Source: Neocallimastix lanati (nom. inval.) (lineage: Eukaryota; Neocallimastigomycota; Neocallimastigomycetes; Neocallimastigales; Neocallimastigaceae). From it: a DNA stretch of 62,000 bases. The translations under genes and the position numbers were made by a program. This document shows positions 22,029-38,209 of the stretch, piece after piece. The stretch is from positions 120,001 through 182,000 of the forward strand of contig JACVTC010000054.1 in assembly GCA_016946835.1 (NCBI GenBank). Direction: 5' to 3'. The notes under the pieces were generated by a model. That model saw only the letters and a program-made list of their open reading frames with translations, was not told the DNA's origin and made no database searches. Numbering within the stretch: position 1 is the first letter of the stretch; the number at the start of each line of letters is the position of its first letter.

Positions 22029-24207
22029 TATTTGTTAATGAATTATTTTCTATTTTATAGATGGGGTGATTATTTCTTATCATACTTAATAATTTTTGAT
22101 TATCCAACTTTTTAAGATTATCAATAAGTTCATGGGGACAATTATTAACATTATAATTTATGAGATATTCGAATATGATATAATTATCCTTTTCCTTTTC
22201 TTTTTTTAGAGATAAACTAAAGGCATTTTCTCCATTATTATTATTATTATAATTAATAAATGCTCCATATTTAATTAAAAATTTTACAACGGATAGTTCA
22301 TCATTTTTAATGGCTTCCATTAATGCAGATTGATGTTGTTTATTAATGTGATTAACATTGGCACCATTTTCAATTAAGTATTTTGAAATATTTAAATAGT
22401 TTTTTTGAATAGCATAAATTAAAGGTGTATTTCCTTTATCATCTTCAAAATTAACATTTGCTCCTTTTTTAACAAGTTCAGAAATAATTATTTCTTTATC
22501 TTCAATAACTAAATAATTATTATTAATAATACTACAAAGTGGAGTCTCTCCATTACAGTTTGGTTTATTAAGTAATAAATTCTTACTTTGAATTAAAGAA
22601 ATAATAATCTCCTTATTTCCTGTGGATATCGCATTATCAAATAAGGTATTACCGATATTATCTGTACAATTTACATCTGCTCCATGATTTATTAAATATT
22701 TTACTGTTCCAATATGTTTATTTAGAATAGCATAGTATAATATGGTATTTCCAGAAGCATCTTTTTCATTAACATCACAAAACATTAGTAAAAATCTGAA
22801 AATTTGTTGATAATTTAATTTGTAAGAAATCATTAATGGGGCATTACCATTCCTATCTTTAATATTTATATCTATTCCATTCTTATGAGCATAATTATAT
22901 AATAAAATGGTGAGATTATAGTCATTTTTGTAGATGGCTTTTAAAAGAGGATAATCTCCATTAGGATCCTTTTCATTAATATTAATATTCGGAGTTCTCA
23001 ATAAATATTTTACAGTGCCTGGGAAGGTATCGATAGCTAAGGAGAGTAATGACCTTCTTTCATAATTTTTAACATTAGTATTTATATCATTATCTAGTAA
23101 ATATTTAAATATATCAAGGTTACAAGCATAAATTGCAGTGATTATTGGATATTTATTATAAATATCTTTTACATTTATATCTATTTTATCCTTAATGGCA
23201 CTTTCTTCCATAATATATTTTAAAAATGATAAACATCTAATTTCTATAGCAATATTAATATATAAATTTAAATATGGAGTGGGATCATTCATACCAGTAC
23301 AATTTTTTAATGAAGATTTAACAAGTAAATCCATAATTTCCTCATTATTATTTTTAATAGTTTGAACTATTATATTTCCCGAAGTAATATTATTTAATTT
23401 AAAATTATCATATCTTAAAATTTTTTCAACAAAATTTTTATCGTTAATTCGTATGGCTTTATCTAACAAATCATAATAATTAATTCTGGCAAACATTTCA
23501 TCATTATCACTATAATCATTATTAAATAATATTTTTATAGCATCATAATTTTGAGCTATGATAGCATTTTCATACATTTTATCAGTTACCATAATTTTAT
23601 TTGTTTTACTTTCAATAATATTCAATAAGGCTTTTTTGGATAAATTTCGACAATTTTTGTAGGCATTTAAAAAATTAATTGTCTTAGAATTCCTTACAGA
23701 AAAGAACTTGAATATTATTTTTAATAATTTATTATTATTTTTAGATCTTATTAATTTACAAATAAAATCAGTAAGCATTACAATATCTAAATCTTTTTTT
23801 GATAACAGATATAACAAATTTTTCTTTGTTAATTTATTTTTGTCTAATAATTCTTCCATAACTTTAATCGTATTTATTTTTTGGTTTATTTTAGTCTCAT
23901 GTTCTTTTAATAAGTTCACAATTTCATAATTGTCATTAGCAAGTAAATGTACAAAGAGATCAATGATATCAGAAGGACAATTTAAATTTTTCATAATTAA
24001 TCCAAAAGTAAATTCAATAATATCTTTTTTTTCTAATGTTAAAAAATTTCTGTTATCTTTTTCATTCTTTCCCTTTTCAACCATAAATAATTCTACAAAA
24101 TCATTAGGTAAAAATTGTATATTGTTTTCATTAATATATTCCTTTAAATTAGATAAATCGTTATTTTGAATAAATTCTTTTATGGTACTTTTTTGAATAG
24201 TATTCAT
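22021..24207 (-). CDS. Ankyrin-repeat protein, 728 aa
   Basis: Single uninterrupted frame from ATG at 24207. The N-terminal part (1-200) is helical and Asn/Lys-rich, opening with a helix pair like the paralogue at 26885-29395 (IKEFIQNNDLSNLKEYINEN). A module starting KIMVTDKMYE near residue 204 is shared with that paralogue. From about residue 349 to 690 there are roughly ten ankyrin repeats, clearest in GNTPLIYAIQKNYLNISKYL and IENGANVNHINKQ. No signal peptide or membrane segment is seen, so it is probably intracellular and protein-binding. The partner is unknown. AAA, AAT and TTA codons predominate. The TAA stop is followed at once by a poly-A run of about 45 (poly-T at 21978-22020). Confidence 0.93.
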
Positions 24208-24813
24208 TTTTAAATATAAAAAAGCTTAAAAATAGAAAATTTATAAAAAAAGAAAAAAAAATATTATTAAATAAATAAATATTTTAATATTTTTAAATAA
24301 CTAAATTTAAAAATAAAAATAAAAATAAAAATAAAAATAAAAATAAAAATAAAAAAAAAAAAAAAGATTTTTATTTATTATTTATATAAAAAAATTTTTA
24401 TTTTTAAAAAAAAAAATTAAATTAAAAAGTTAAATGTTTGGACATAATTATTAAATTTTTTATTTTTAATATATATATATTAAAAAATGGACATTTTTTC
24501 AGTCCCTCCTTTTTTTTTTTTTTTTTTTTTTTATAGTTCTGTTTTATTATTATTATTATTTTATTAATTTATATAATTTACAGATACTTAATAATACAAA
24601 AAACAAAAAATAATTATTTAATTATATTTTCGAAATATTAGTATTTATTTTATTTTATTTATAATTATTTATTATTATAATTATTATTATTATTATTTTT
24701 ATTTTTATTTTTCTTTTTTTTTTCTTTTTTTTTTTTTATTTTTATTTTTTTATTTTTTTTGAATATTTAATAATACAATAGTTATTTAATTATATATTAA
24801 TATATTAATTCTT

Positions 24814-24864
<51 letters not shown>

Positions 24865-25043
24865 GATATTTAAAAAAAATTAAGATATATATCCAATTTT
24901 TAAAGAAAAATCAATATTGATGGTTCAAAATTAAAAGACTATAGATATTAATAGATCGAACATCTACTGTCATCGAGCCTCTAACAATGATTACTTTTTT
25001 TGTGAATTAATTTATTTTATTATTATCAATCGATTCAATTATC

Positions 25044-25075
<32 letters not shown>

Positions 25076-25199
25076 GACATAGCATTAATATAGCATTAAT
25101 ATAGCATTAATAAGCTAACTAAATATGGAAAGAAGACTCTTAATTAATATGAATTTTGGAATTATTTATAAATCATATATTTAACAGAAGAAATTAAAA

Positions 25200-25475
25200 A
25201 AAAAAAAAAAAAGAAATAATAATTTTTTATTACTTCTTTTTTTTTTTTTTTTTTTTTTTCCCAATAATAATAATTTTTTATTCTTTTTTTTTTTTTTTTC
25301 CAATAATAATAATTTTTTATTATTTCCTTTTTTTTTTTTCCCAATAATAATAATAATTTTTTATTATTTCTTTTTTTTTTTTTGTTTTTTTACTAATAAT
25401 AATTTTTTATTACTTCTTTTTTTTTTTTTTTTTTTTTTTTTTCATTAATAATAATTTTTTATTATTAGTGAAAAT
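25200..25475. repeat. Minisatellite of poly-T plus CCAATAATAATAATTTTTTA
   Basis: Five or six copies of a unit made of a long T run, then (C)CCAATAATAATAATTTTTTATTATTTC with variation. Length differs mainly in the T run. Confidence 0.9.
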
Positions 25476-25572
25476 ATTATATGTTACAGCATTTTTATAA
25501 AATTTAAAATAAATAAATACCAAATGTCAATTTTTTAAATCCGTCCATTTTCTGTTTTATAACTTTATTTTG

Positions 25573-25639
25573 ATATTATTTTTATATTACATATTCAATA
25601 TATTGAATATATTGAATATGTATAATATAAAAATAATAT
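25573..25639. repeat. Near-perfect palindrome, ~30-bp arms
   Basis: The left arm 25573-25602 and right arm 25608-25639 are reverse complements except for a 2-base bulge, separated by TTGAA. It would extrude as a long cruciform or form a transcript hairpin. It lies mid-intergenic, about 1.2 kb past the 3' end of the downstream ankyrin gene. Confidence 0.8.
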
Positions 25640-26619
25640 ATATATATATTTAAAATTAATATAACCTTGGGTATTGTTGGAATTAATTTATTAAATTTAT
25701 TAAAGTATTATTTAATTATTTAATTTTATTATTATGATTACATTTTTTGATTATACATTTAAAACTATCTAATAACTTTCTTACACGTTTCTCTTAATTC
25801 AGAGAAAATGCTTTATTTATATGTTATTTTAGGAAATATTTAATAACTATATATATGATAAATATAAAAAAAAAAAAAAAAAAGAATTAAAATGTCTGAT
25901 ATTATGAGAATGTTTTTTTTAGTAAAACTATAACTATATCACATGACTTTGGATTTGGATACATTTTGATGCAAAAAAAACAGTAAAACACATATTAAAA
26001 ACCACATGCATTTGGGTGCCATTTTATGCTAAAAACAGTCATAAATCTATGTCAAATAACCTATGAATAACATTGATTTATGTTACAGATTTTATTATTT
26101 CTTATTTTATTAATTATAATTAATATTTGAAAATCAAGTCACGTCACTTATTAAGAATATATTATAAAATCATTAGATTTAAATTTGATTTATGTCATTA
26201 ATTTATGTTTGAATAATAAAAATTATTTTATATTAGTAAACTTTTTAATATTTCATTTATAAAAAATACTTTTATACATAAAATTATCAAAAAAAAAAAA
26301 AAAAATTCTTATTATTTTTTGCAAATTTAATAATTTGTAATTTATATATTATTTAGTGAAAAATATTATATGTTATATGTTAAAAAGTTATAATAATATT
26401 TAGTGAAAAATATGAATAGGTTAACAATTTATTTTTAAGTTATTGATATAATTACATAAAGAGTAATAGTAATATAATATCATGTCCAAAAATAATCACT
26501 TTATTATTTTTTTTTTTATTAATAATTAATTAAAATTTTACACTTTTTTATTTTTATTTTATTTCATTTTATTCTATGTCTAAATTATTAAAATTAGTAT
26601 TCATATTTATACTTTATTT

Positions 26620-26845
26620 ACTATAATTTATATAATATATATTGATATAGTTATTATATATATATATATATATTCATATACATACTTTATTTACTATAAT
26701 TTATATAATATATATTGATATAGTTATTTTATATATATATATATAATTTATATAATAATATATATTGATATAGTTATTTTATATATATATATATAATTTA
26801 TATAATAATATATATTGATATAGTTATTTTATATATGTATGTATT
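26620..26845. repeat. Minisatellite, ~55-80-bp AT unit, four copies
   Basis: Four copies of AATTTATATAATA(ATA)TATATTGATATAGTTATT followed by a (TA)n run of variable length. It ends about 40 bp from the stop of the ankyrin gene at 26885. Confidence 0.9.
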
Positions 26846-26884
26846 TTATTTTATTTTATTTTAATTATTAGAATTTAATATTAC

Positions 26885-29391
26885 TTAAAAAATGGTAGCT
26901 GTTGATGATATATTATCTGAAGAAGTAGTAGTACTTGAACTGTCGTTGATACGTTGTTGAACTCTATTATAAATATCTTCATAAGAATTATTTTTACCAA
27001 AGTATTCTTCATTATAATCCGCAATACTTTTACCTCGTTTATTTTCACTATTAAAGTCTACTCCTTCACATTCAATTAAATATCGTACAATGGACTCATC
27101 CTTATAGAATATAGCAATTGCTAACAGTGAGTCTCCTTCACTATCTTTCATATTGACATCTAATTTTCGTTCGATTAAACTCTTTAAAATCTTCAAATTT
27201 CCTTGTCGTATGATTTTATAGAGCATAACTCCAGTGATGTATTTAACATCCATTTTTACTATGATATATTCTAAGATATGAACATCAATCTTATCAATCT
27301 CTTTAAATGTATTTCCGAAAAGGGATAGTGAATATGGATTATCAAAATTGATATTAGCATTACATTGTACTAAATATTTTACGATTTCATATTGATTTGA
27401 ATCAATGGCATATTTCAGTATAGTCTTACACGAATCACTTGGATTACAGTGATTGACATTGGCCCCATTTTTAACTAACATTTGAACCAAGGATAAAGAT
27501 TTTTCCTGAATAGCATAGATTAAAGGGGTCATGTCTTTTTCATCAATAAAATTCACATTAGCCCCTTTCGCTATCAACATGGAAATAATATTTTCTTTTT
27601 CTTTTAAGCTATAATTTTTACTTTTAATGATGGTGATGAGCGGGGTTTCATTTTTTGAGTTTGGAACATTAAATGCGATATCACTATTATTAGAATTTTC
27701 TAGGAGTAGAGTTAATATTTTTTTTCCTTTGATGATAGCACAATCAAAAGGTGAAATATTTAAATTATTGATGGAATGAACATCAATTTTATTATGAATT
27801 AAATACCGTATTGTTTCTAGATCCTCATCTTCAATGGCATAATACAGAATGTTATTGCCATTAGAATCTCTCATATTGATATCTAGATAACAAACTAAAT
27901 ATTTAAAAATGGTTTTATAATTTAATCGATAGGATAGGGTAAGAGGGGTATTTCCATTGATATCTGTGACATTCATATCTATTTCATGTTCATTGGCATA
28001 TTCGACTAATAATATCACGATATCAATCGCGTTTTGATAAATTGCTTTAATCAACGGGTAATTTCCATTAATATCGGTTTCTTTAATATTAGCATTATGC
28101 TTTAATAGATATTTAATAAGTTCATATTCATTATTTGATATAGCTAAGGATAATAATGAAACATTATTATTTTTGATATTACAATCAAAATCATAATCTA
28201 ACAGGTAATTAAAAATATCCTTTCTATTTCTGTGATAAGCATTAAATATAGGATACTCTCCATTGATATCCTTTGAGTTTAGATTAACATCGGATGGATT
28301 ATTTTTCAATAAATAGTTTATCAGCAATATATTTTCCATTCTTATTAAAATATTTAATAATAAATTAAAGTAGCGAGGATCATGAACCTTCTGAGAACCA
28401 GAATCCTTCTTCTTACCATCGACATTTACATCTACAGTTGGCATTGCCTCAACTGAAGAATCAATTAATAATTTTAGGATATCCAAATTACTTAAATTAT
28501 TAGCCTCCATAAAATTAGATTCATACGTGTAACTTTTACAATTTAACTTCTTATAATGAAGTACTTCCTTCACGAAGGAATAATCATCGATGAGAATAGC
28601 TTTTTCTAAAATTTCATAGTGATTAATTTTACACAAAATATTATCCTTATCCTTATTATCATTTTCAAATAATGGTTTTATTGCTTCATAATTTGAAGAA
28701 GTATCGACTCTTTCATACATCTCCTCTGTAATCATGATTTTATGTCTTTCTCTCATGAGAGCATGCTCCAACTGGGTATCTGATAAAGGGTTTTTTTGAT
28801 GATAAGTTTTAAGAAGATAGAGAATGAAGTCATTATCGAAGATATAATGTTTAAAAATGATATCTAATAAATCAGTTTGATAGGTATCAATGAAATGAAG
28901 AATATCCTGAGACGTGATTCCCTTCACATGATACCCATGATTCAAAATAAATTTTAAATTTTTTTTATCTAACAATTCCAATTGATTTAAGTGATGAATA
29001 AGGTCATGATCTAAAAAATTAACATCTGCTTTTCTTTTTATTAAACAATCTGCCACTTTAAAGTTATTTTTAGCCAAAGCGGAAAAAAGAGGTGTCTTAA
29101 AATCATTATTCATAAATATCTGATAATTAAAGGTGCTATAATTAGACTGATGAATCATCCATTGAATCATGTCATTAGAGGCTTTATTTTCAATAGCATA
29201 AATTAAGATATCAAAACTTTTATTATTTAAAGTATTTAATAGTAGGTTATGATCTTTTACATATTTTTCTAGTTCCTCTATATCATTTCTTTTAATAATT
29301 TCAAGAATTTTATTTCTTGTTTCAATTAATTCATTATTTTCTCTAATCTGTTCCTTTAGTATAGTATTAATTGTATTAAGTGTTATTTCAT

Positions 29392-29395
<4 letters not shown>
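26885..29395 (-). CDS. Ankyrin-repeat protein, 836 aa
   Basis: Single frame from ATG at 29395 to TAA at 26885. Residues 28-60 form a helix pair (KILEIIKRNDIEELEKYVKD) that also opens the neighbouring 728-aa protein. The module around residue 219 (KIMITEEMYE, then NYEAIKPLFEND) is shared with it too. Ankyrin repeats run from about residue 370 to 790, for example MTPLIYAIQEKSLSLVQMLV and KNGANVNHCNPSD. A Ser/Thr-rich tail ends the protein. There is no signal peptide or membrane segment. It is probably an intracellular protein-interaction scaffold of unknown partner. A poly-A run of about 28 bases sits directly before the ATG (plus-strand 29396-29425), which is unusually close. Codon use is less extreme than in the paralogue. 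Confidence 0.94.
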
Positions 29396-29426
<31 letters not shown>

Positions 29427-30070
29427 ATTTTGCTATTATTATTCTTTATTTTAAGTTATTGTAGACTTAATTTTTATGTAATATGGAGTGATACTGAGGC
29501 GTTATGTATAACTTGCATGTATTGTTTTATGTTTTATATATCACTATATATATATATATATCGTCGGTTTATATTTTATAAATAGGATATGTATAATATA
29601 TAATATATAATAGTTATAGTATAGTATATAAAGTAAAAAAAAATTTTTAAAACATATATATATATATGTAAAAAAAAAATCAATAAATATAAAGACATTA
29701 AATTAATAATAATGAATAAATATCTATATATCTACATATATATTATTAACTAAAACATTGGTTATTTTTAAATATTTCATAATCTTTTTTTTTTTTTTTT
29801 ATTTTTTTTTATTTTATAATTATAATTATTATTTTTTATTTTATTTTATATTAAATAAATTAAATAAATGAAATTTCTTTTCGTGGACATCATATATATA
29901 TATATATATTATATATTTTATATATTTATTTTTATTTTTTTTATTTTTATTATTTTTTTTAATATATTTTTTAATTAAAAAAAAAAAAATAAAAAAGAAA
30001 AAAAATAAAATTAATATAAATAATAATAATAATAATATAAAATAAAAAAGGATATGGAATTTAATTAAAA

Positions 30071-30103
<33 letters not shown>

Positions 30104-30609
30104 AAAATTAAAAAATAAAAAGTTTATTATATTTAGAACCTTATTTTAAAAAATGTATAATAAAAAAAATTTTTTTATATAATAATTATTATTATTATTT
30201 TATTATTTTTAATTATTCAATTTATTGTTAATTTTTTTTTTTTTTTTTTTTTAAAGATTTTTATTTACATATTAATTATTATATTTATTTATTTATTTAT
30301 TTATTTATTTTTCTTTTTTATTTTTAATTCTTCAGTTTTTAGTTAATTAATAATTTATAATAATTAGTATGATTAAGTTAGATATTTTCATTTTATAATA
30401 TTTTATTACATTTATGTATTACTATACATATAAATGTATTTAAATGTATATATAAATTTTTTTATTTTTCGTTTTTTCTTTTATTATTAATTATAATCAT
30501 TTTGAAATTATTATAAATTATAATTTAGTTATTATTATTATCATTATTAATATTTTAATAATAGTAATAATTTATTTATTTATTTTTAAAAATAATATAC
30601 ACATTTTAA
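29396..30609. other. Intergenic AT-rich DNA
   Basis: Poly-T, poly-A (about 30070-30100) and (TA)n runs. A slightly less biased patch (about 29455-29530) has no recognisable content. No gene seen. Confidence 0.65.
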
Positions 30610-34754
<4,145 letters not shown>

Positions 34755-34786
34755 TTTAAATTATTTCTTTTTATTTCAATTTGTTA

Positions 34787-34831
<45 letters not shown>

Positions 34832-35603
34832 ATTACCCAAGCACATTAAGAAAATACATTAAAAAATAATTAATTATGAATTATGGAATGGAATATGGAA
34901 TTTAAAAGTAGAAATAAAAAAATAAATCAATTTAATGTTAAAGAAATAATAAATTTTATAATTATTTATAATTATCATTAATTTTAAAATTATAATAATA
35001 TAAATAATTTTATAATATATTTATTATACCTCAGATGCTATATTAATTAATAAATTATAATTTTTAATACACCTTTTAATGTATAAAAGGTTTAAAATTA
35101 TCAAATAATAATTTTTTATATTTTTTTTTTAAAATATATATATATATATAAATATAAAAAATGTTAATATATATATTAAATGTATTATATATTAAATGTA
35201 TTATATACTTTTTTTTTTAAAAAAAAAATATTAATTTATTAAATGGATGATACTTCAGAAACAAAACAAAACAAAACAAAAAATAAACTACAATTACAAC
35301 TAACAGCTATAACCACAATTACATTTACAACTATATTCTACATTAAATACTAAATGTATTATATATTTTTTTTATATTGATTTTTTATAGTTATTAATTC
35401 TATTAGAAATTATTAATTGTTTGGTATAAATAATTAATTATTTATTTATTTATTATTTCATAAAAGGTCTACAAACAAATATTTATATTTTCCCCATAAA
35501 AATAATTTCCTCTTTAAACCTTTCGTTTTGTATATAAACACCTTATGTTAAAGTGTTTATATAAGAAAGAAATATAATTTTTTTTTTTTTTAATATTAAA
35601 TAA

Positions 35604-35669
<66 letters not shown>

Positions 35670-35847
35670 ATTAAAACTAAGATATAAATATAATAAACAA
35701 TGATTTAAATATTATATATATATACAAAAGCTTTACACAAATACATATATTGTTTATATCATAAATAATCTATACAATCCTTAGTATTACTATAAAATAT
35801 CTATTTATTTTTTAATTATTCGTATTTTTATTTTATTAAAATATGTC

Positions 35848-35884
<37 letters not shown>

Positions 35885-35990
35885 ATATCTTCCTAAAATT
35901 CTAGCTTTATATATATAATTATATATAATTATATAATATAATTAAACATATAAATAAATTAAAATAAAATAAAAAAAAAAAAAAATTTTA
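34755..35990. other. Intergenic DNA; right part is a duplicated PepD 3' flank
   Basis: Poly-T at about 34790-34823 and a poly-A run of about 49 at 35620-35668. From about 35455 the sequence (TTTATATTTTCCCCATAAAA, then ACACTT.ATATAAGAAAGAAAT) parallels 37440-38200 downstream of the first intact PepD gene, so it belongs to a truncated duplication. Confidence 0.7.
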
Positions 35991-35994
35991 AATT

Positions 35995-36090
35995 TATTAG
36001 AGTTTTTAGTTTTCGAGTTTTTTTTTTTTAATTTATTACGAAGTAATTTAACAGTGTATTTCTAGGTGCTCTGTTTAACTGTAATTTCCG
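35995..36090 (-). pseudogene. 3'-end relic of a fourth PepD gene
   Basis: GAGTTTTTAGTTTT and ATTACGAAGTAATTTAACAG, then GTGTATTTCTAGGTGCTCT, follow the last ~80 bases of the PepD genes (compare 38205-38275), with an inserted T run and substitutions. The match stops near 36090, where LINE-derived sequence begins. Its 3' flank is also duplicated. Confidence 0.8.
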
Positions 36091-36099
36091 CGTTGACGT

Positions 36100-37420
36100 T
36101 CTTTGATTATTTATTCTTATTGAGTTGGATTAGTAATCTATATGGAGTACTAGCCTTAGGCATAATTTCTGTAAAAGAGAGCAACAGATCGCACCCACAA
36201 AAAATGGCATTTTAGAATAATCATCAGAAATGATTTGGTTATTAAGCAAAACATCCCATTCCTTTTTATAATTTAAATCAACGTTGTCTGCATCTCTTCT
36301 ACCAAGAAGGAAGAAGCTATATAATCGGTACCATATCACATTTATATTTACACACACAATTAAAAAAAAAAACTAATATATAACACGATTTTTATCAATT
36401 GATCTTGTCACTACATTATTAGTAACAATACTATTAGTTTCACTATCACTAATATATTAATACTCTTATTTTCACTATTAATAGTATTACTATTATTAAC
36501 AATACTGTTCTTATGGCTATTATTATTAACATTATACACCTCGTTACTACTATCACAATCATTACTTTATTCTATATTATTCATATTTATGACAACACTG
36601 TTTACATAACTATTTGATATAGGACATTATTTTGTAATTTAAAAAAAATTTTTTCATTAAGAATTTCAATACTCATAACATATTTCATTCAGAATTCATA
36701 GTAAAGATGATATTTAGAAAACCAATGTTCCAATTGAGGATTACTTTTTTCTCTCTAACAACAAGAACACCGTTCTGGACAGTCGTCTTCAATCCAATTA
36801 GCAGCTTTGGCAACTTATTCATCAAATTTATATCCACATCTGGCACGAAGTACCCATCGATTGACAATACTGTATTAAGGATACTTAAAGTTGAGTTTTA
36901 AGTAGTCTCTAGTTTTTCTCAAATTCATTTTTCTTTATAACCTTTAGACTCGATTGATTTTTCTGCCATATCTTTATCCCAGTAAAAGTTTACAATTGCT
37001 TTTTTTTTTGGATGGAAATTTATCTAATTTGTCTGTTTTACTTTTTTTATTCCATGCATGACGTCTACAACTTGAAATCTCTCAATGTGAATCAGAGATA
37101 ATATATTTCGAGTTTTTCCATTTTTTTAAATACTTTACCTGAACAATGGCACATTTCCCCAATAGAGGAGGAATGCTAAGTTCTTTAGAAACACAATAAA
37201 GTGATGAAAAGATTTTCGCCTTGGAAAATCCATAAATCCAGTTTAATCCTGAATATTAACTAGTGTTTGTGTACTTCTCGTTCTTTCTTTGTTTGATCAA
37301 TGAAGATTCATAATACGAAACTTGCCTAATTACTATAGTAGAAAACAACATTCGTTTATATGAGATAGGAATATGAGGATTTTTAAGAAATCCTTTTTTA
37401 GAATAAAATAGAAACCTTAA
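36100..37420 (-). mobile_element. LINE fragment (ORF2 C-terminal region)
   Basis: Minus-strand pieces repeat the order seen in the LINE at 6.5-7.4 kb. RCGYKFDE.VAKAANWIEDD is followed by CPERCSCC...LEHWF (about 36860-36720). Then come an Asn/Ser-rich spacer (36400-36600) and FFLLGRRDADN with a trailing EW (36320-36260). RT-thumb-side sequence is recognisable to about 37420. Frameshifts and stops are frequent, and RT catalytic blocks are not included. Confidence 0.75.
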
Positions 37421-37429
37421 ATGATATTG

Positions 37430-38209
37430 TCTACTAAATATATATTTATATTTTCCTCATAAAATTAGTTTTCTATTTAAATATTTCTTATATGAACACT
37501 TTAAATAAAAGTATTTTTTATATATGAAAGAAATGTATATACCATTTTATGCTTTTAATATTAAATTAGTATTAAATAAATTATTAATTTAAAAAAAAAT
37601 TATTAAAAACTGATATAAATATAAACAACAATTTATGTAGTATGAAAGTATAAATAAATAAATAAATAAATAAAAAAAAAAATTTTATATAAATACTTTT
37701 TAAACTCTCGTTTTTATTTTTTATTTTTTATTTTTTATTTTTTTATTTTTTTTATTTTATTTTGATTAATTTTTATTCTCTCTCTATATATATTTTTTAA
37801 TAAATATTCTATTTTATTTAGATTATATTTTTTATCTATCATAAAGAAAAAATTTTTTAAAAACAAAAATAATTAAAATATAAATATTTTATATTTTTAT
37901 TATAGTATATTATTATTATATAGATTTTTTTTAAAAAAATTGATTACACAAATACATATTATTATATTGGTTTTATCATAAATAATCTATACAATCCTTA
38001 ATATTACCATAATTATTTATTTCTTTTTAATTATTCTTATTTTTAATTTTCTTTTATAATACGTCTATTATTATTATTATTTTTTTTAATTTAATTAATA
38101 TTATTCTAAAATTTATTTCTATTTTTTTTATATATATTTTTTAGATAATATAATTAAATATATAAATAAATTAAAATAAGCAAAAAATATTTCTTATTTA
38201 TAAGAGTTT
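37430..38209. other. 3' flank of the first PepD gene (duplicated)
   Basis: AT-rich noncoding DNA that aligns with 35455-35995, for example ACACAAATACATAT followed by TATAATCTATACAATCCTTA-type sequence. No gene. Confidence 0.7.

Larger units (their letters stand above)
24208..26884. other. Intergenic AT-rich DNA between the two ankyrin genes
   Basis: About 2.7 kb without a supported gene. It has many T runs (for example 24816-24863, 25048-25074) and the repeats and palindrome listed separately. The patches at about 24950-25000 and 25920-26100 are a little less biased, but no coding frame, RNA gene or repeat partner was found. Confidence 0.65.

Noticed and set aside
36685-36901. Short frames on both strands in the LINE fragment
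   Set aside because: The informative frame here is a broken LINE frame with the Cys/His motif. The listed frames lack motifs.
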